The position numbers and the translations under genes are program-made. A stretch of DNA of 64,000 bases from Permianibacter aggregans (GTDB taxonomy: Bacteria > Pseudomonadota > Gammaproteobacteria > Enterobacterales > Permianibacteraceae). Under the pieces are notes generated by a model. It was not told the origin of the DNA. It did not search any database and worked only from the letters and a program-made list of their open reading frames with translations. Numbering within the stretch: the first letter of the stretch is position 1; each line of letters opens with the position of its first letter. Location of the stretch: assembly GCF_009756665.1 (NCBI RefSeq), contig NZ_CP037953.1:2852001-2916000 (forward strand). The letters run 5' to 3'. This document shows positions 54,004-61,642 of this stretch, piece by piece.

Positions 54004-54390
54004 TCATCCAATCACCACGGCTTCTAGCCGATAACCATCCGGGTCGAGCACAAAAGCCGCGTAATAGCGTTCGCCATAATTTGGCCTCAAACCCGGCGCG
54101 CCGTTATCCCGGCCACCATTCTGCAAAGCGAGTTGATGAAATCGATCGACGGCGGCGCGATTTGGCGCAGCAAACGCCAAATGAAAACCTTCACCGGGAA
54201 TGCTGATGTTGCCATGGCTTTGTTTCAGGGCAAACAAGTCATCACCACCGGCCACACCATAACCAACTGCCGGGTTATCACCATCAAGCTTCTGCCACAC
54301 TTGGGAGTAGCCCAATGCGCCGAGCACTTGATCGTAGAACGTCATTGAGCGAGTTAAATTGCTTACGGCGAAAGAAAGATGATGAAGCAT
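54004..54390 (-). CDS. VOC/glyoxalase-superfamily protein
   Basis: 128 residues. Begins HHLSFAVSNLTRSMTFYDQV, the first beta-alpha-beta module with a metal-ligand His, and ends AAFVLDPDGYRLEAVV with the last Glu. Substrate not known; sequences of this type are often called glyoxalase/bleomycin-resistance or extradiol-like proteins. Single gene. Confidence 0.85.
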   Translation of the reverse strand: MLHHLSFAVSNLTRSMTFYDQVLGALGYSQVWQKLDGDNPAVGYGVAGGDDLFALKQSHGNISIPGEGFHLAFAAPNRAAVDRFHQLALQNGGRDNGAPGLRPNYGERYYAAFVLDPDGYRLEAVVIG

Positions 54391-54438
54391 AAGGAATCCA
54401 GCGGGTAAGAATTCATCGAACGTAATGCCTATCTCAAA

Positions 54439-54753
54439 CTACAGATCAATTCCAATATCGCCATCGGCATGGCGGAATAATTTACCGATACCACGAATTG
54501 CCATGGCCACCGCACGATACGGCAAGTCGATCAGCACTTCGAGCACATCATACCAACCGTCGTTATCGGTATGTCTCTTTGGCCAGATATAGTGAACAGC
54601 GAGGTATCCGGCGACACAGAAAATCAGCGTTGGCCAGCTGAATCCCTGCGCAAACAAATCGTAGACGAGATAGCTGCTTAGGCAAAATACGCTTGTTGCC
54701 GCAATTACCCTAAACGTTTCCATTTCCCATAACATCGACCAAGACGTTGTCAA
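54439..54753 (-). CDS. Hypothetical membrane protein
   Basis: 104 residues: two hydrophobic helices (VIAATSVFCLSSYLVYDLF; LIFCVAGYLAVHYIW), then WYDVLEVLIDLPYRAVAMAI, a conserved-looking amphipathic segment. Similar proteins occur in Pseudomonas. It starts 8 bases after the DinB-like gene stop, so the two may be cotranscribed. Confidence 0.65.
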   Translation of the reverse strand: MTTSWSMLWEMETFRVIAATSVFCLSSYLVYDLFAQGFSWPTLIFCVAGYLAVHYIWPKRHTDNDGWYDVLEVLIDLPYRAVAMAIRGIGKLFRHADGDIGIDL

Positions 54754-54761
54754 ACCTCAGG

Positions 54762-55265
54762 TCATTCACCAGAAGTCGCGTGTTGACGAAGAAACACTGG
54801 AACATCGGTCGTGGGCGGTGAAACGCCCATTTGGTACAACATGCCGGCAGCGTGTCCACGGTGGTACGTGGCGTGATTCACCACATGCAAAAGCATTTCT
54901 CGGCGAGCCATTTGGCCCGTACCTCCGCCGATAAACGCAAATGTCTGTGTTTCATTCAGCGCTTGCTCCGTTGCGGAGTTGGCATAGTCCACGAACCATT
55001 CATTGATTTGCCGCTGTTTCGACGCCAACTCATCAAACGACGGACAATGCTCTGGATTGCGTGATGTCAGCCCATGTGGCTTACCGAGCAGATGGCATTG
55101 CCAGACATAATCCATCGCGTACGCATGATGAAGCGTGCGAATCAGGCTACCGAAAATAATGGGTTGCGGTGCCGTAAGATTGGCGTCGCTAACGGTGGCT
55201 ACTGTTGAAAGGAAAAGATTGTCCGCCCACGCTTTATAACGTGTAAGCACTTGAATGTCGTTCAT
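54762..55265 (-). CDS. DinB-family protein
   Basis: 167 residues, four-helix bundle. The three histidines of the DinB metal site can be placed in TLHHAYAMDYVW (His46/47) and HVVNHATYHRGH. Starts MNDIQVLTRYKAWADNLFLS, typical of the family. Some DinB proteins are DNA-damage inducible thiol-dependent enzymes; the reaction here is unknown. Confidence 0.85.
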   Translation of the reverse strand: MNDIQVLTRYKAWADNLFLSTVATVSDANLTAPQPIIFGSLIRTLHHAYAMDYVWQCHLLGKPHGLTSRNPEHCPSFDELASKQRQINEWFVDYANSATEQALNETQTFAFIGGGTGQMARREMLLHVVNHATYHRGHAAGMLYQMGVSPPTTDVPVFLRQHATSGE

Positions 55266-55367
55266 ACGGTCCTGGACTTTTTATCTGTCTGGATTGGCAA
55301 CGTAGCATCAGCGCAGCTGGTTCACACCGAGAAACGCAATCGCCGTGGGATTCTACGTCACTGGTGA

Positions 55368-55931
55368 TCACTCAACGCGGCTGTTGTTCACCTGATAACG
55401 CAGCTCCACCATGCTCGCGCCCATCTGCCGCACTTCGGTCAGGCGCAGCGCTGGGCTCAAGGCGCGGCGCGGGAACAATGGCTTACCTTTACCAAGTGTT
55501 ACCGAACCCACCTGAACAATCAGTTCATCAAGCAAGCCGGCATCATAAAACTGCCCGGCCAAATCGCCACCGCCGACAATCCAGATATTTTTGCCCGAAG
55601 CTGCCTTGCACATGTCGTAGTGAATCGGGCGCACATCACCGCTGACAAAACGAATATCGGCGCTTTCAATTGCTGGCAGCTTACGCGTGCTGAATACCCA
55701 AGTCGGTTGCGTGTACGGCCAAGCAGAACCCACTTCTTCAATGACTTTGTCGGCATGACGAAGCAGCCATTCATAAGTTGAAGAACCCATCGCCAGTGCG
55801 CCTACGTCGGCAATGAATTCCGGGTAGCTGCTTTCACTCAACTCGCCAAGCGAGAACAGCCATTCCAGTGAGTCGTCTTCGGTGGCGATAAAACCATCGA
55901 GACTGGTGGCGGTGTAGAACTGAGTTTTCAT
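55368..55931 (-). CDS. Dihydrofolate reductase family (RibD C-terminal-like) protein
   Basis: 187 residues from ATG at 55931. Pattern of the stand-alone DHFR-like/RibD_C proteins: TSLDGFIATEDDSLEWLF, ALAMGSSTYEWLLRH, TWVFSTRKLP, KNIWIVGGGDLAGQF and DELIVQVGSVTLGKGKPLFP. Probably NADPH-dependent; the substrate is unknown and not folate in most members. Confidence 0.85.
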   Translation of the reverse strand: MKTQFYTATSLDGFIATEDDSLEWLFSLGELSESSYPEFIADVGALAMGSSTYEWLLRHADKVIEEVGSAWPYTQPTWVFSTRKLPAIESADIRFVSGDVRPIHYDMCKAASGKNIWIVGGGDLAGQFYDAGLLDELIVQVGSVTLGKGKPLFPRRALSPALRLTEVRQMGASMVELRYQVNNSRVE

Positions 55932-55987
55932 ACTAAATTTTTCGCTCTTGGTGAATTGCTGTTCTGGAGTCTGCGGTGTCAAATGTA

Positions 55988-56029
55988 AGGCTTGACCCCT
56001 GATCTTCCAGGCTTGACCCCTGATCTTCC
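55988..56029. repeat. Two tandem 21-bp repeats
   Basis: AGGCTTGACCCCTGATCTTCC repeated twice without a gap, preceded by TCAAATGT. The sequence resembles short repeats found around REP-associated tyrosine transposases in Gammaproteobacteria, from general knowledge. No transposase gene is here. Confidence 0.7.
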
Positions 56030-56141
56030 ATTAAGCCCAGTCATTGCTGTGAGGATTGATGTCAATAAACATTCGTACGATTACGCTCCGCAAATCGTGC
56101 CTGCGCGAGCTGCACATGTAAGTGAGGCAGAGTGGGGTGCG

Positions 56142-56849
56142 TTAAATGTCCTCTGTTTTTTCAATAAGTTCAGCCCGCATTATTGATAATCGCTCTTGCT
56201 CCTTCACTATTTTGTTTTTTAGTTCTACAAAACTCTTCTTTCTTAGTTCTTCTAGATTCTTGTTGTGACTTAAAATATGAGCTTTAACAACATCAGAAAA
56301 TCCTTGTGTGATAGTCGCTCCCTTGCTTAGATTCATGAATCTATCTACCGTCTCGTTAACTCTTCTTACGGAGCGATAGTATTCATTGATTTGCTGTAGC
56401 AGTTCAAAGTCTATATTGCTGACTTCTGGAAAACCAGTGGACCATGCTTCAACGACAAGAGTTTCTCTCGGAGCGGTAAATTCAAGAATGGGTACAATGC
56501 TGTCAATCATCATTGCCATTGCTTTGCGCTGGCTTTGTGAAATTTTATCGCCGTCTTTAGCGGCGGGGTTTTCCATTACGTCTATCATGTTCATAGGGTC
56601 GCCAAACTTCGCTACCACCGTGAAGTCGTGTTCTAATAACTTGTTTATATTTTCATCTATCTCTGACTCAACTCTCTTAAGAAATTCAGCATCCTTTCTA
56701 ATGCTATAAAGAATTTCCTTGTTTTGAGTGTACTCAAAGGATTTGGTTAGACTAAACATACCAACTCCCAACGAGATAACTCCCGCAAACGCAGCTCCCA
56801 AAAAGGCCGATATAATTTCTTTTTTGTATTTTCCGAAATTTAGCATCAC
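56142..56849 (-). CDS. Hypothetical membrane-anchored protein, AT-rich, probably transferred
   Basis: 235 residues: one N-terminal transmembrane helix (FLGAAFAGVISLGVGMFSL), then a helical, charged domain with coiled parts (FLKRVESEIDENINKLLEHD; FVELKNKIVKEQERL). Its codon use (many ATA, AGA, TTA, AAA) is quite unlike the surrounding GC-rich genes. An attC-like element lies just upstream of its start, and the tandem repeats lie downstream. No known domain. It could be a cassette gene with a defence or stress role, but nothing in the sequence proves this. Confidence 0.65.
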   Translation of the reverse strand: MMLNFGKYKKEIISAFLGAAFAGVISLGVGMFSLTKSFEYTQNKEILYSIRKDAEFLKRVESEIDENINKLLEHDFTVVAKFGDPMNMIDVMENPAAKDGDKISQSQRKAMAMMIDSIVPILEFTAPRETLVVEAWSTGFPEVSNIDFELLQQINEYYRSVRRVNETVDRFMNLSKGATITQGFSDVVKAHILSHNKNLEELRKKSFVELKNKIVKEQERLSIMRAELIEKTEDI

Positions 56850-56866
56850 ATAGTTTCCTGACAGAC

Positions 56867-56982
56867 ATTTAACGCCTAGCTAGGCTGGTCGCTCGCCGGT
56901 GATTGAATTTTTGGTGAATGTGCACGCGGTGCCGTACAAAAGCAAGCAACGGCCAGTGGTCGGGCTGGACGCCGTGTTAGCG
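56867..56982 (-). other. attC-like recombination element
   Basis: On the reverse strand it starts CGCTAAC and ends GTTAAAT, the R'' and R' core forms of integron attC sites (RYYYAAC / GTTRRRY, one mismatch in the first). Length 116 bases fits. The inner arms pair only partly, so this is tentative. It lies 17 bases upstream of the AT-rich ORF start, as expected for the attC of a preceding cassette. No integrase in the window. Confidence 0.35.
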
Positions 56983-57214
56983 TCTTTCGATTTGAACCGC
57001 ATTCTCTATCTCTATCTTGCGTAGGTATGATTAGCGTAGCGTAACGGGAAGCATGAATTCCATCCTATTGGCAAGCGTTCGATCCGGGGCTGCGATCTAA
57101 TGCTTCAGTTATCTGCGAGGTTCCGTATCCCATCCGGCTGTTAATTAATCTGAAACCGTTTACTCGCCTATCCCGTCTGATCCCGGCAACTCATCTGCTT
57201 GTCTGGAGTATCGC

Positions 57215-58084
57215 ATGGCAGCATCTAATCCCAACGGAAGCCGCAATACCTTCCTTTGTTTCCTCACCATTTTCCTGCCGCTTTGGTCTTTGGCCAATAT
57301 TGTGCAGTTGCAGCAATGGCTTTCGCCGGATTGGGCGGTGCAGTTATTGATGTGGTCGCCGGGTGTGGCGGCGTTGCTGACGATGTTGCTGCGCGGTATT
57401 CCGTTACGGAAAATTGGTTGGCGGCCGGGTTCGGTAAAGGTGCTGTTGGCCGGTTACGGCTTGCCGTTGCTGGCGGCGACGGTGCTGTATGTGGGGCTCG
57501 CTGCTGCCGGGTTGATTACGCTGAACTTCGGTGCGTTGCAGCAGGAAGTGAGCCGGGCGTTGGGCGCGCAGTTGTCACCGATTCTGATCTTTGTGATTAC
57601 CGGCACCGTGGCGTTTTTGTTTGGCTTGTTGCCGGCGTTGGGTGAGGAGATTGGTTGGCGCGGGTTTTTGACGCCGTTGCTGCGTAGTGAACACAGCGCG
57701 CTGAAAACCTCGTTGATTGTCGGCGTGATCTGGGCGGCGTATCACTATCCGGGTTTGCTGCTCGGTGAGTATCACGGGCAGGGCAATCGTTGGTTGGAGT
57801 TGTCGCTGTTCACGGTGATGATTCTGGCGATGAGTGTGATCATGACCTGCTTGCGGGAGCGTTCGGCGAGCGTGTGGCCGGCAGCGATTTTTCATGCGTC
57901 GCATAATTGTTTTCTGCAAGCCTGGTATGGACCGATGACGGTGCAGGATGCCGATAGCGCGTTCTGGGCGGGCGAGTTTGGTGTCGGGATGGCGGTGGTG
58001 TATTCGGTGTTGGCGATTGGAATGGTTTGGTCGCAGAAGCGGAAGGTGGTTGTGTCGACTGAACGAGTGGGTGCGTTGGTTTGA
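57215..58084 (+). CDS. CPBP-family intramembrane metalloprotease
   Basis: 289 residues with about eight transmembrane segments. The CPBP motifs are complete: GEEIGWRGFL (EExxxR, Glu144/145 and Arg149), YHYPGLLLG with a conserved His, and HASHNCF near the C-terminus. Family members (Rce1-like) cleave membrane or prenylated proteins, or process bacteriocins. GTCTGGAG lies before the ATG. No bacteriocin gene is near. Confidence 0.88.
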   Translation: MAASNPNGSRNTFLCFLTIFLPLWSLANIVQLQQWLSPDWAVQLLMWSPGVAALLTMLLRGIPLRKIGWRPGSVKVLLAGYGLPLLAATVLYVGLAAAGLITLNFGALQQEVSRALGAQLSPILIFVITGTVAFLFGLLPALGEEIGWRGFLTPLLRSEHSALKTSLIVGVIWAAYHYPGLLLGEYHGQGNRWLELSLFTVMILAMSVIMTCLRERSASVWPAAIFHASHNCFLQAWYGPMTVQDADSAFWAGEFGVGMAVVYSVLAIGMVWSQKRKVVVSTERVGALV

Positions 58085-58123
58085 ACGATTTCGATTGTGA
58101 TAGTGGGTTTTGTGCGTAATTCT

Positions 58124-58163
58124 TCCCCCTCTCCCCAGCCCTCCCCCACCAGGGGGGAGGGAG
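58124..58163. repeat. C-rich palindromic repeat, copy E1
   Basis: CCCCCTCTCCCCAGCCCTCC followed by CCCACCAGGGGGGAGGGAG. The same sequence, with small changes, is at 61078 (E2). It is the plain frame of the element that carries hairpin cargo at 47.5 and 61.6 kb. Confidence 0.75.
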
Positions 58164-58183
58164 CTACAAGTACCTCGCGGTAT

Positions 58184-59245
58184 TTACATGTAGAACCATT
58201 GGTCGCCGAGGTATCCAACGATGTACTCAGCGAGGTTGGAGGAGAACAGGTTGTCGGAGTTGCCAAAGATGACAATGCCGTCGCCGGTTATTGGGTAAAA
58301 GTGACAATAGCTGCGGAAGTCGCCACTGTTGCCGGCATGATAATAGCGAATGCCTTTCTCGCTGCGTTTTACCGGAAAGCCGAGGCTCCGATGCATCTCG
58401 CCTGCCTCATGCGGCATTTTCGTTTGCAAAGCCAGAAATGTTTCAACCAGGGCTTTGTTCTCCGGCGATGGCCGCATCAGCGCGAGCAAAAACTTGGCGT
58501 AGTCGGTTGGTGTCGTGTGCAGGCTGTAGGCCGCGCCAAAGTTTTTGTCGTGTTCGGTGTTATCGGTAGCCTTGCCATTTCTGTGGCCGAAGGTTTTGTT
58601 TGCGGGAAGGGTGTTATCCCAAGTGTATTGCATAAACTCCGCACCGATGTTTGCTACCACTTCTTTTTGCATCCGTGCTTGCAGGCCATCATCATCGACA
58701 GCGAGCAGGTGTTGAATGATTTGCCGCAGGTATTCGTAGCCTTCACCGGAGTACTGGAACTCGGTGCCTGGTGTGAACAATAACTTCAGCTTGCCGCCGG
58801 TATCGCTGCGCCAGTTCGGTAGACCCGATGTGTGAGTCAACAGCATCCGTGCGGTGATCAGTTTATGGCGTGGGTCATCGACAAGATGCTCGTTCGGCAA
58901 GTATTCGTACACAGGGCGGTCGAGATCCAACACGCTCTGCTGCACTTGCTGCATGACAAAGTAAGCGAAAACCGGTTTGGAAAGGGAGGCGGCTTCGAAT
59001 ACGGTTTTGGTAGTCAGCTTTTTTCCGGTTTCCACGTTTTGCACGCCAAACGCCTTCCGATAAACGATTTTGCCGTCACGGATAATTGCCAATGAAACAC
59101 CCGGAACGTTGCGGGCCTTCATTTCTTTTGTAATGTGCGCTTCCAGTTCGCTGAAAGAGTCATTGGTATGGCTTGTTGTTTGGCAAGCGGAAGTAAGGCA
59201 AATCAGACAAACCCATAGCACCAATTTGCCGATGGCGTTTTGCAT
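58184..59245 (-). CDS. Serine hydrolase, class C beta-lactamase-like lipoprotein
   Basis: 353 residues from ATG at 59245. Lipoprotein signal ends LTSAC (Cys21). Class C fold: SxxK at Ser87-Lys90 in EAASLSKPVFAY, and a tyrosine motif YSGEGYEY in place of YxN. GIRYYHAGNSGDFR is the C-terminal KTG-like block. Such proteins are esterases or D-aminopeptidases rather than resistance enzymes in most cases. One base separates it from the upstream paralogue, so the two are cotranscribed. Confidence 0.88.
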   Translation of the reverse strand: MQNAIGKLVLWVCLICLTSACQTTSHTNDSFSELEAHITKEMKARNVPGVSLAIIRDGKIVYRKAFGVQNVETGKKLTTKTVFEAASLSKPVFAYFVMQQVQQSVLDLDRPVYEYLPNEHLVDDPRHKLITARMLLTHTSGLPNWRSDTGGKLKLLFTPGTEFQYSGEGYEYLRQIIQHLLAVDDDGLQARMQKEVVANIGAEFMQYTWDNTLPANKTFGHRNGKATDNTEHDKNFGAAYSLHTTPTDYAKFLLALMRPSPENKALVETFLALQTKMPHEAGEMHRSLGFPVKRSEKGIRYYHAGNSGDFRSYCHFYPITGDGIVIFGNSDNLFSSNLAEYIVGYLGDQWFYM

Positions 59246-59246
59246 G

Positions 59247-60722
59247 TTATTGCCGTTTGGATAGATCAAAGTTATAGCCGCTGTCGCGTGTCACCCGCAG
59301 CCATTTGATGCTGCCATCTTTGGCGGCGAGAAATTCGTAGGTAGTGTATTCGGCAGGATGAATGAACTTGTGTTCGCCAATGGCAACCAGTTCAGGCGTG
59401 GTAGTCTGAGTGCTTGAAGTGAGCAGCAGCCGATCTCCCTCTACCGCGAATGTCGTCAGGTCACCGCCGTTACCGTTATCAAACTCCCCGACATAGCGAC
59501 GCAGCTTTTCCGCTGGCACTTCAATTGCACTGAAAACCTGCGGTTTCAGCACTGGCCAGTCGTATTCATCGGCAACGGCTCTGGCGATGGATGCCATCAG
59601 ACCAAAACCGTTGTCGCTGTTGGTCATGATTACCAGCGCTTGTTGATCGCCGAGTGAGCCCACCAGGTAGCTGGTAAAGCCAGCGTTGCTGCCCCAGTGA
59701 TCGAAAATCAGTTCATCGTTTTTCTCACCGAGCTTTTTCGTGAAGCTGAGACGGCTTTGGTTTCTGGCGAATACCTGGTCAGCGAGGGGCTTTGAAATCA
59801 GTGTTTTGCTGCCGTACTGGTAATCGTTGATCACTGCCGCCGCAAAACGGGCCAGGTCGCTGGGTGTGGTCCAGATGCCGCCTGCAGCACCAAACGGAAA
59901 CAGTTTGTAGGGGTAGGCTTGCAGCTCCTTGCTGTAACCGGTTGCCATGCGCTTTTTCAGTGATTCAGGAATGGGTTGGGTAAATGAGCTGTTGTTCATG
60001 CCGGCAGGAGTGAAAACCAGCTTGTTTATCGCGGCATCAAAACGCTGATCGGTCGTATCGGTGATCAACTTTTGGATAATCGTATAACCGGGATTGGAGT
60101 ATTTCTGTCGCTCGCCCGGCGCGGCAATCATCGACACGGCCGGATCAACCGAAGGCGGTTTGCCGGCGAGCATCTGTTCCAATGTCGGAACCTCTGCACC
60201 AACATCATAAGATGACCATAAATGATTGCCGACACCGGAGGTATGGCCAATCAAATGTCGCAAGGTCACCTTTTGTTGTTGGGTGAATTCATTTGCAGGC
60301 AGCTGCCAGTCTTTCAAGTAGCGATTAACGTCTTGATCCAGGCTCAATACATTCTGATCCACCAATTTCAATGCCGCCATTGCCGCTATCGGCTTGCTCA
60401 ACGAAGCGCCGGCGAACACGGTGTCAGGCGTTACGTTTTCAGCAGTAACCAGTTGCGCATAGCCATAGGTCTTGGTCCAGGCGATTTTGCCGTTATCGAC
60501 AAATGCGATGCTGACGCCGGGAATATTTTCTTCCAGCATCACCTGCGGAATGGATTTGCTGATGACATGGCCACGCAAGTACTGAACCGGCAGCAGGTTG
60601 TTTTCTATACGTGATGCGGCTTGATGCGCCGTATTGTTGGGTGCTTCGATGTTGGAGTTGGATGAGTAGGCCAGAGCGGGCAGCGCAGCCAGAATGCTCA
60701 AGCAATAAAGGATTTTTCTCAT
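59247..60722 (-). CDS. Serine hydrolase, class C beta-lactamase-like
   Basis: 491 residues: signal peptide (MRKILYCLSILAALPALAYS), beta-lactamase domain (about 50-400) with Ser107-Lys110 in GASLSKPIAAM, YSNPGYT near residue 210 and HWGSNAGFTSYL, then an added C-terminal beta domain (about 405-491, DUF3471-like). Paralogue of the next gene, from which it differs by the extra C-terminal domain and lack of a lipobox. Role unknown. Confidence 0.87.
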   Translation of the reverse strand: MRKILYCLSILAALPALAYSSNSNIEAPNNTAHQAASRIENNLLPVQYLRGHVISKSIPQVMLEENIPGVSIAFVDNGKIAWTKTYGYAQLVTAENVTPDTVFAGASLSKPIAAMAALKLVDQNVLSLDQDVNRYLKDWQLPANEFTQQQKVTLRHLIGHTSGVGNHLWSSYDVGAEVPTLEQMLAGKPPSVDPAVSMIAAPGERQKYSNPGYTIIQKLITDTTDQRFDAAINKLVFTPAGMNNSSFTQPIPESLKKRMATGYSKELQAYPYKLFPFGAAGGIWTTPSDLARFAAAVINDYQYGSKTLISKPLADQVFARNQSRLSFTKKLGEKNDELIFDHWGSNAGFTSYLVGSLGDQQALVIMTNSDNGFGLMASIARAVADEYDWPVLKPQVFSAIEVPAEKLRRYVGEFDNGNGGDLTTFAVEGDRLLLTSSTQTTTPELVAIGEHKFIHPAEYTTYEFLAAKDGSIKWLRVTRDSGYNFDLSKRQ

Positions 60723-61129
60723 TGTGCGTTCTCCTTATGGCACCGGGCGGCATGATTTTAGCGCTCAAGCGTTGATCGACGCGGATGGACGTGAATAGGT
60801 TTAAACGCAGACTGATTTTTTTCGTTGCGGGATTGCGGCCGATGAAAGATGTACGGAGACAAACTATCGGCAGCGGAGGGAAGCGTCAACCAGTAATCCT
60901 TGAGGCATCAGGCTGTAGACAGTGGAGGTTCTATGGGAAGCGGCGATGAAGTCCTTGTTCGCGTAAGTGCTTACTTTCAGTGATGGGATGGTTGTGGCTG
61001 AGTGCTCGGAAGTCGCTCGCAGAATAAAGCCGCAACAGCTAAGTAATGACGGGGCGCGCTAAAGTTTGCGTGTAATACCCCCTCTCCCCAGGCCTCCCCC
61101 ACGAGGGGGGAGGGAGGCGAAAGTTCTGC
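60723..61129. other. Gene-free stretch before the FHA gene
   Basis: About 400 bases between the hydrolase pair and the FHA gene. It must hold the promoter of the hydrolase operon (reverse strand) but no clear hexamers were found. The only recognised item is repeat copy E2 near its right end. Confidence 0.6.
61078..61116. repeat. C-rich palindromic repeat, copy E2
   Basis: CCCCCTCTCCCCAGGCCTCC followed by CCCACGAGGGGGGAGGGAGG, 2 or so changes from E1 and in the same orientation. E1 and E2 flank the two tandem serine hydrolase genes. Confidence 0.75.
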
Positions 61130-61486
61130 TTAGTTCGATGGAATGATGTGCGTGGTTCTTTCCAGTTCGGCTTCTTTGTCGTCGATGAACTTGAACGTGT
61201 TCCAGGCGATGCGGACGACGTCGTTATGGCGCAGGCGCTCACGCTTGGTTAATTTCTTCTCGTTGATGTAAGTGCCGTTGGTGCTGTCGAGATCGGACAG
61301 GAAGTATTCGAGGAATTGCGGGAAGTGCTCGTTGCGTTTGGCTTCGAGTTTGGCGTGGTTGCCGCTGACCGCGGAATCCTGGATTTGGATGTTGCAATTC
61401 GGATGGCGGCCGATGGTCAGCGAGCCTTCCCGGATTTCGAATTTGTTGGCGACGACGTCATCGACCAGTTGGACCAGGGTTGCCAT
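61130..61486 (-). CDS. FHA-domain protein
   Basis: 118 residues, almost only an FHA domain: LTIGRHPNCNIQIQD, VSGNHAKLEAKRN and SDLDSTNGTYINEKKL hold the phosphothreonine-binding Arg, Ser, His and Asn. The C-terminal tail has ELERTTHIIPSN, where Thr followed by Ile at +3 fits an FHA-bound phosphothreonine. It lies downstream of a Ser/Thr kinase gene and is a likely partner or substrate. Confidence 0.9.
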   Translation of the reverse strand: MATLVQLVDDVVANKFEIREGSLTIGRHPNCNIQIQDSAVSGNHAKLEAKRNEHFPQFLEYFLSDLDSTNGTYINEKKLTKRERLRHNDVVRIAWNTFKFIDDKEAELERTTHIIPSN

Positions 61487-61550
61487 GGTGTTACCTCATT
61501 AAGTGGTGGATCTGAAAAGCAAGTTGAACCAAGTCATCTCGTTTTACCTT

Positions 61551-61576
61551 GTCATACCCGCCTACGCGGGTATGAC
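61551..61576. repeat. Short palindromic repeat between kinase and FHA genes
   Basis: Perfect 11-bp stem GTCATACCCGC / GCGGGTATGAC around CTAC. Similar to the element at 52.06 kb. It lies in the 156-base gap between the kinase and FHA genes and could act as a transcript end. Confidence 0.75.
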
Positions 61577-61589
61577 ACGTGATTTTTTA

Positions 61590-61640
61590 TTCCCCTCTCC
61601 CGGTGCTTCGCACCACCCTCTCCCACAAGGGGCGAGGGTT
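61590..61640. repeat. C-rich palindromic repeat with GAA hairpin, copy E3
   Basis: Read in reverse: CCCTCGCCCCTTGTGGGA, then GAGGGT, hairpin GGTGC-GAA-GCACC, and GGGAGAGGGG. The first part is the same as the start of copy D at 47.5 kb; the GAA-loop hairpin is the same module with another stem. Confidence 0.75.
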
Positions 61641-61642
61641 AA

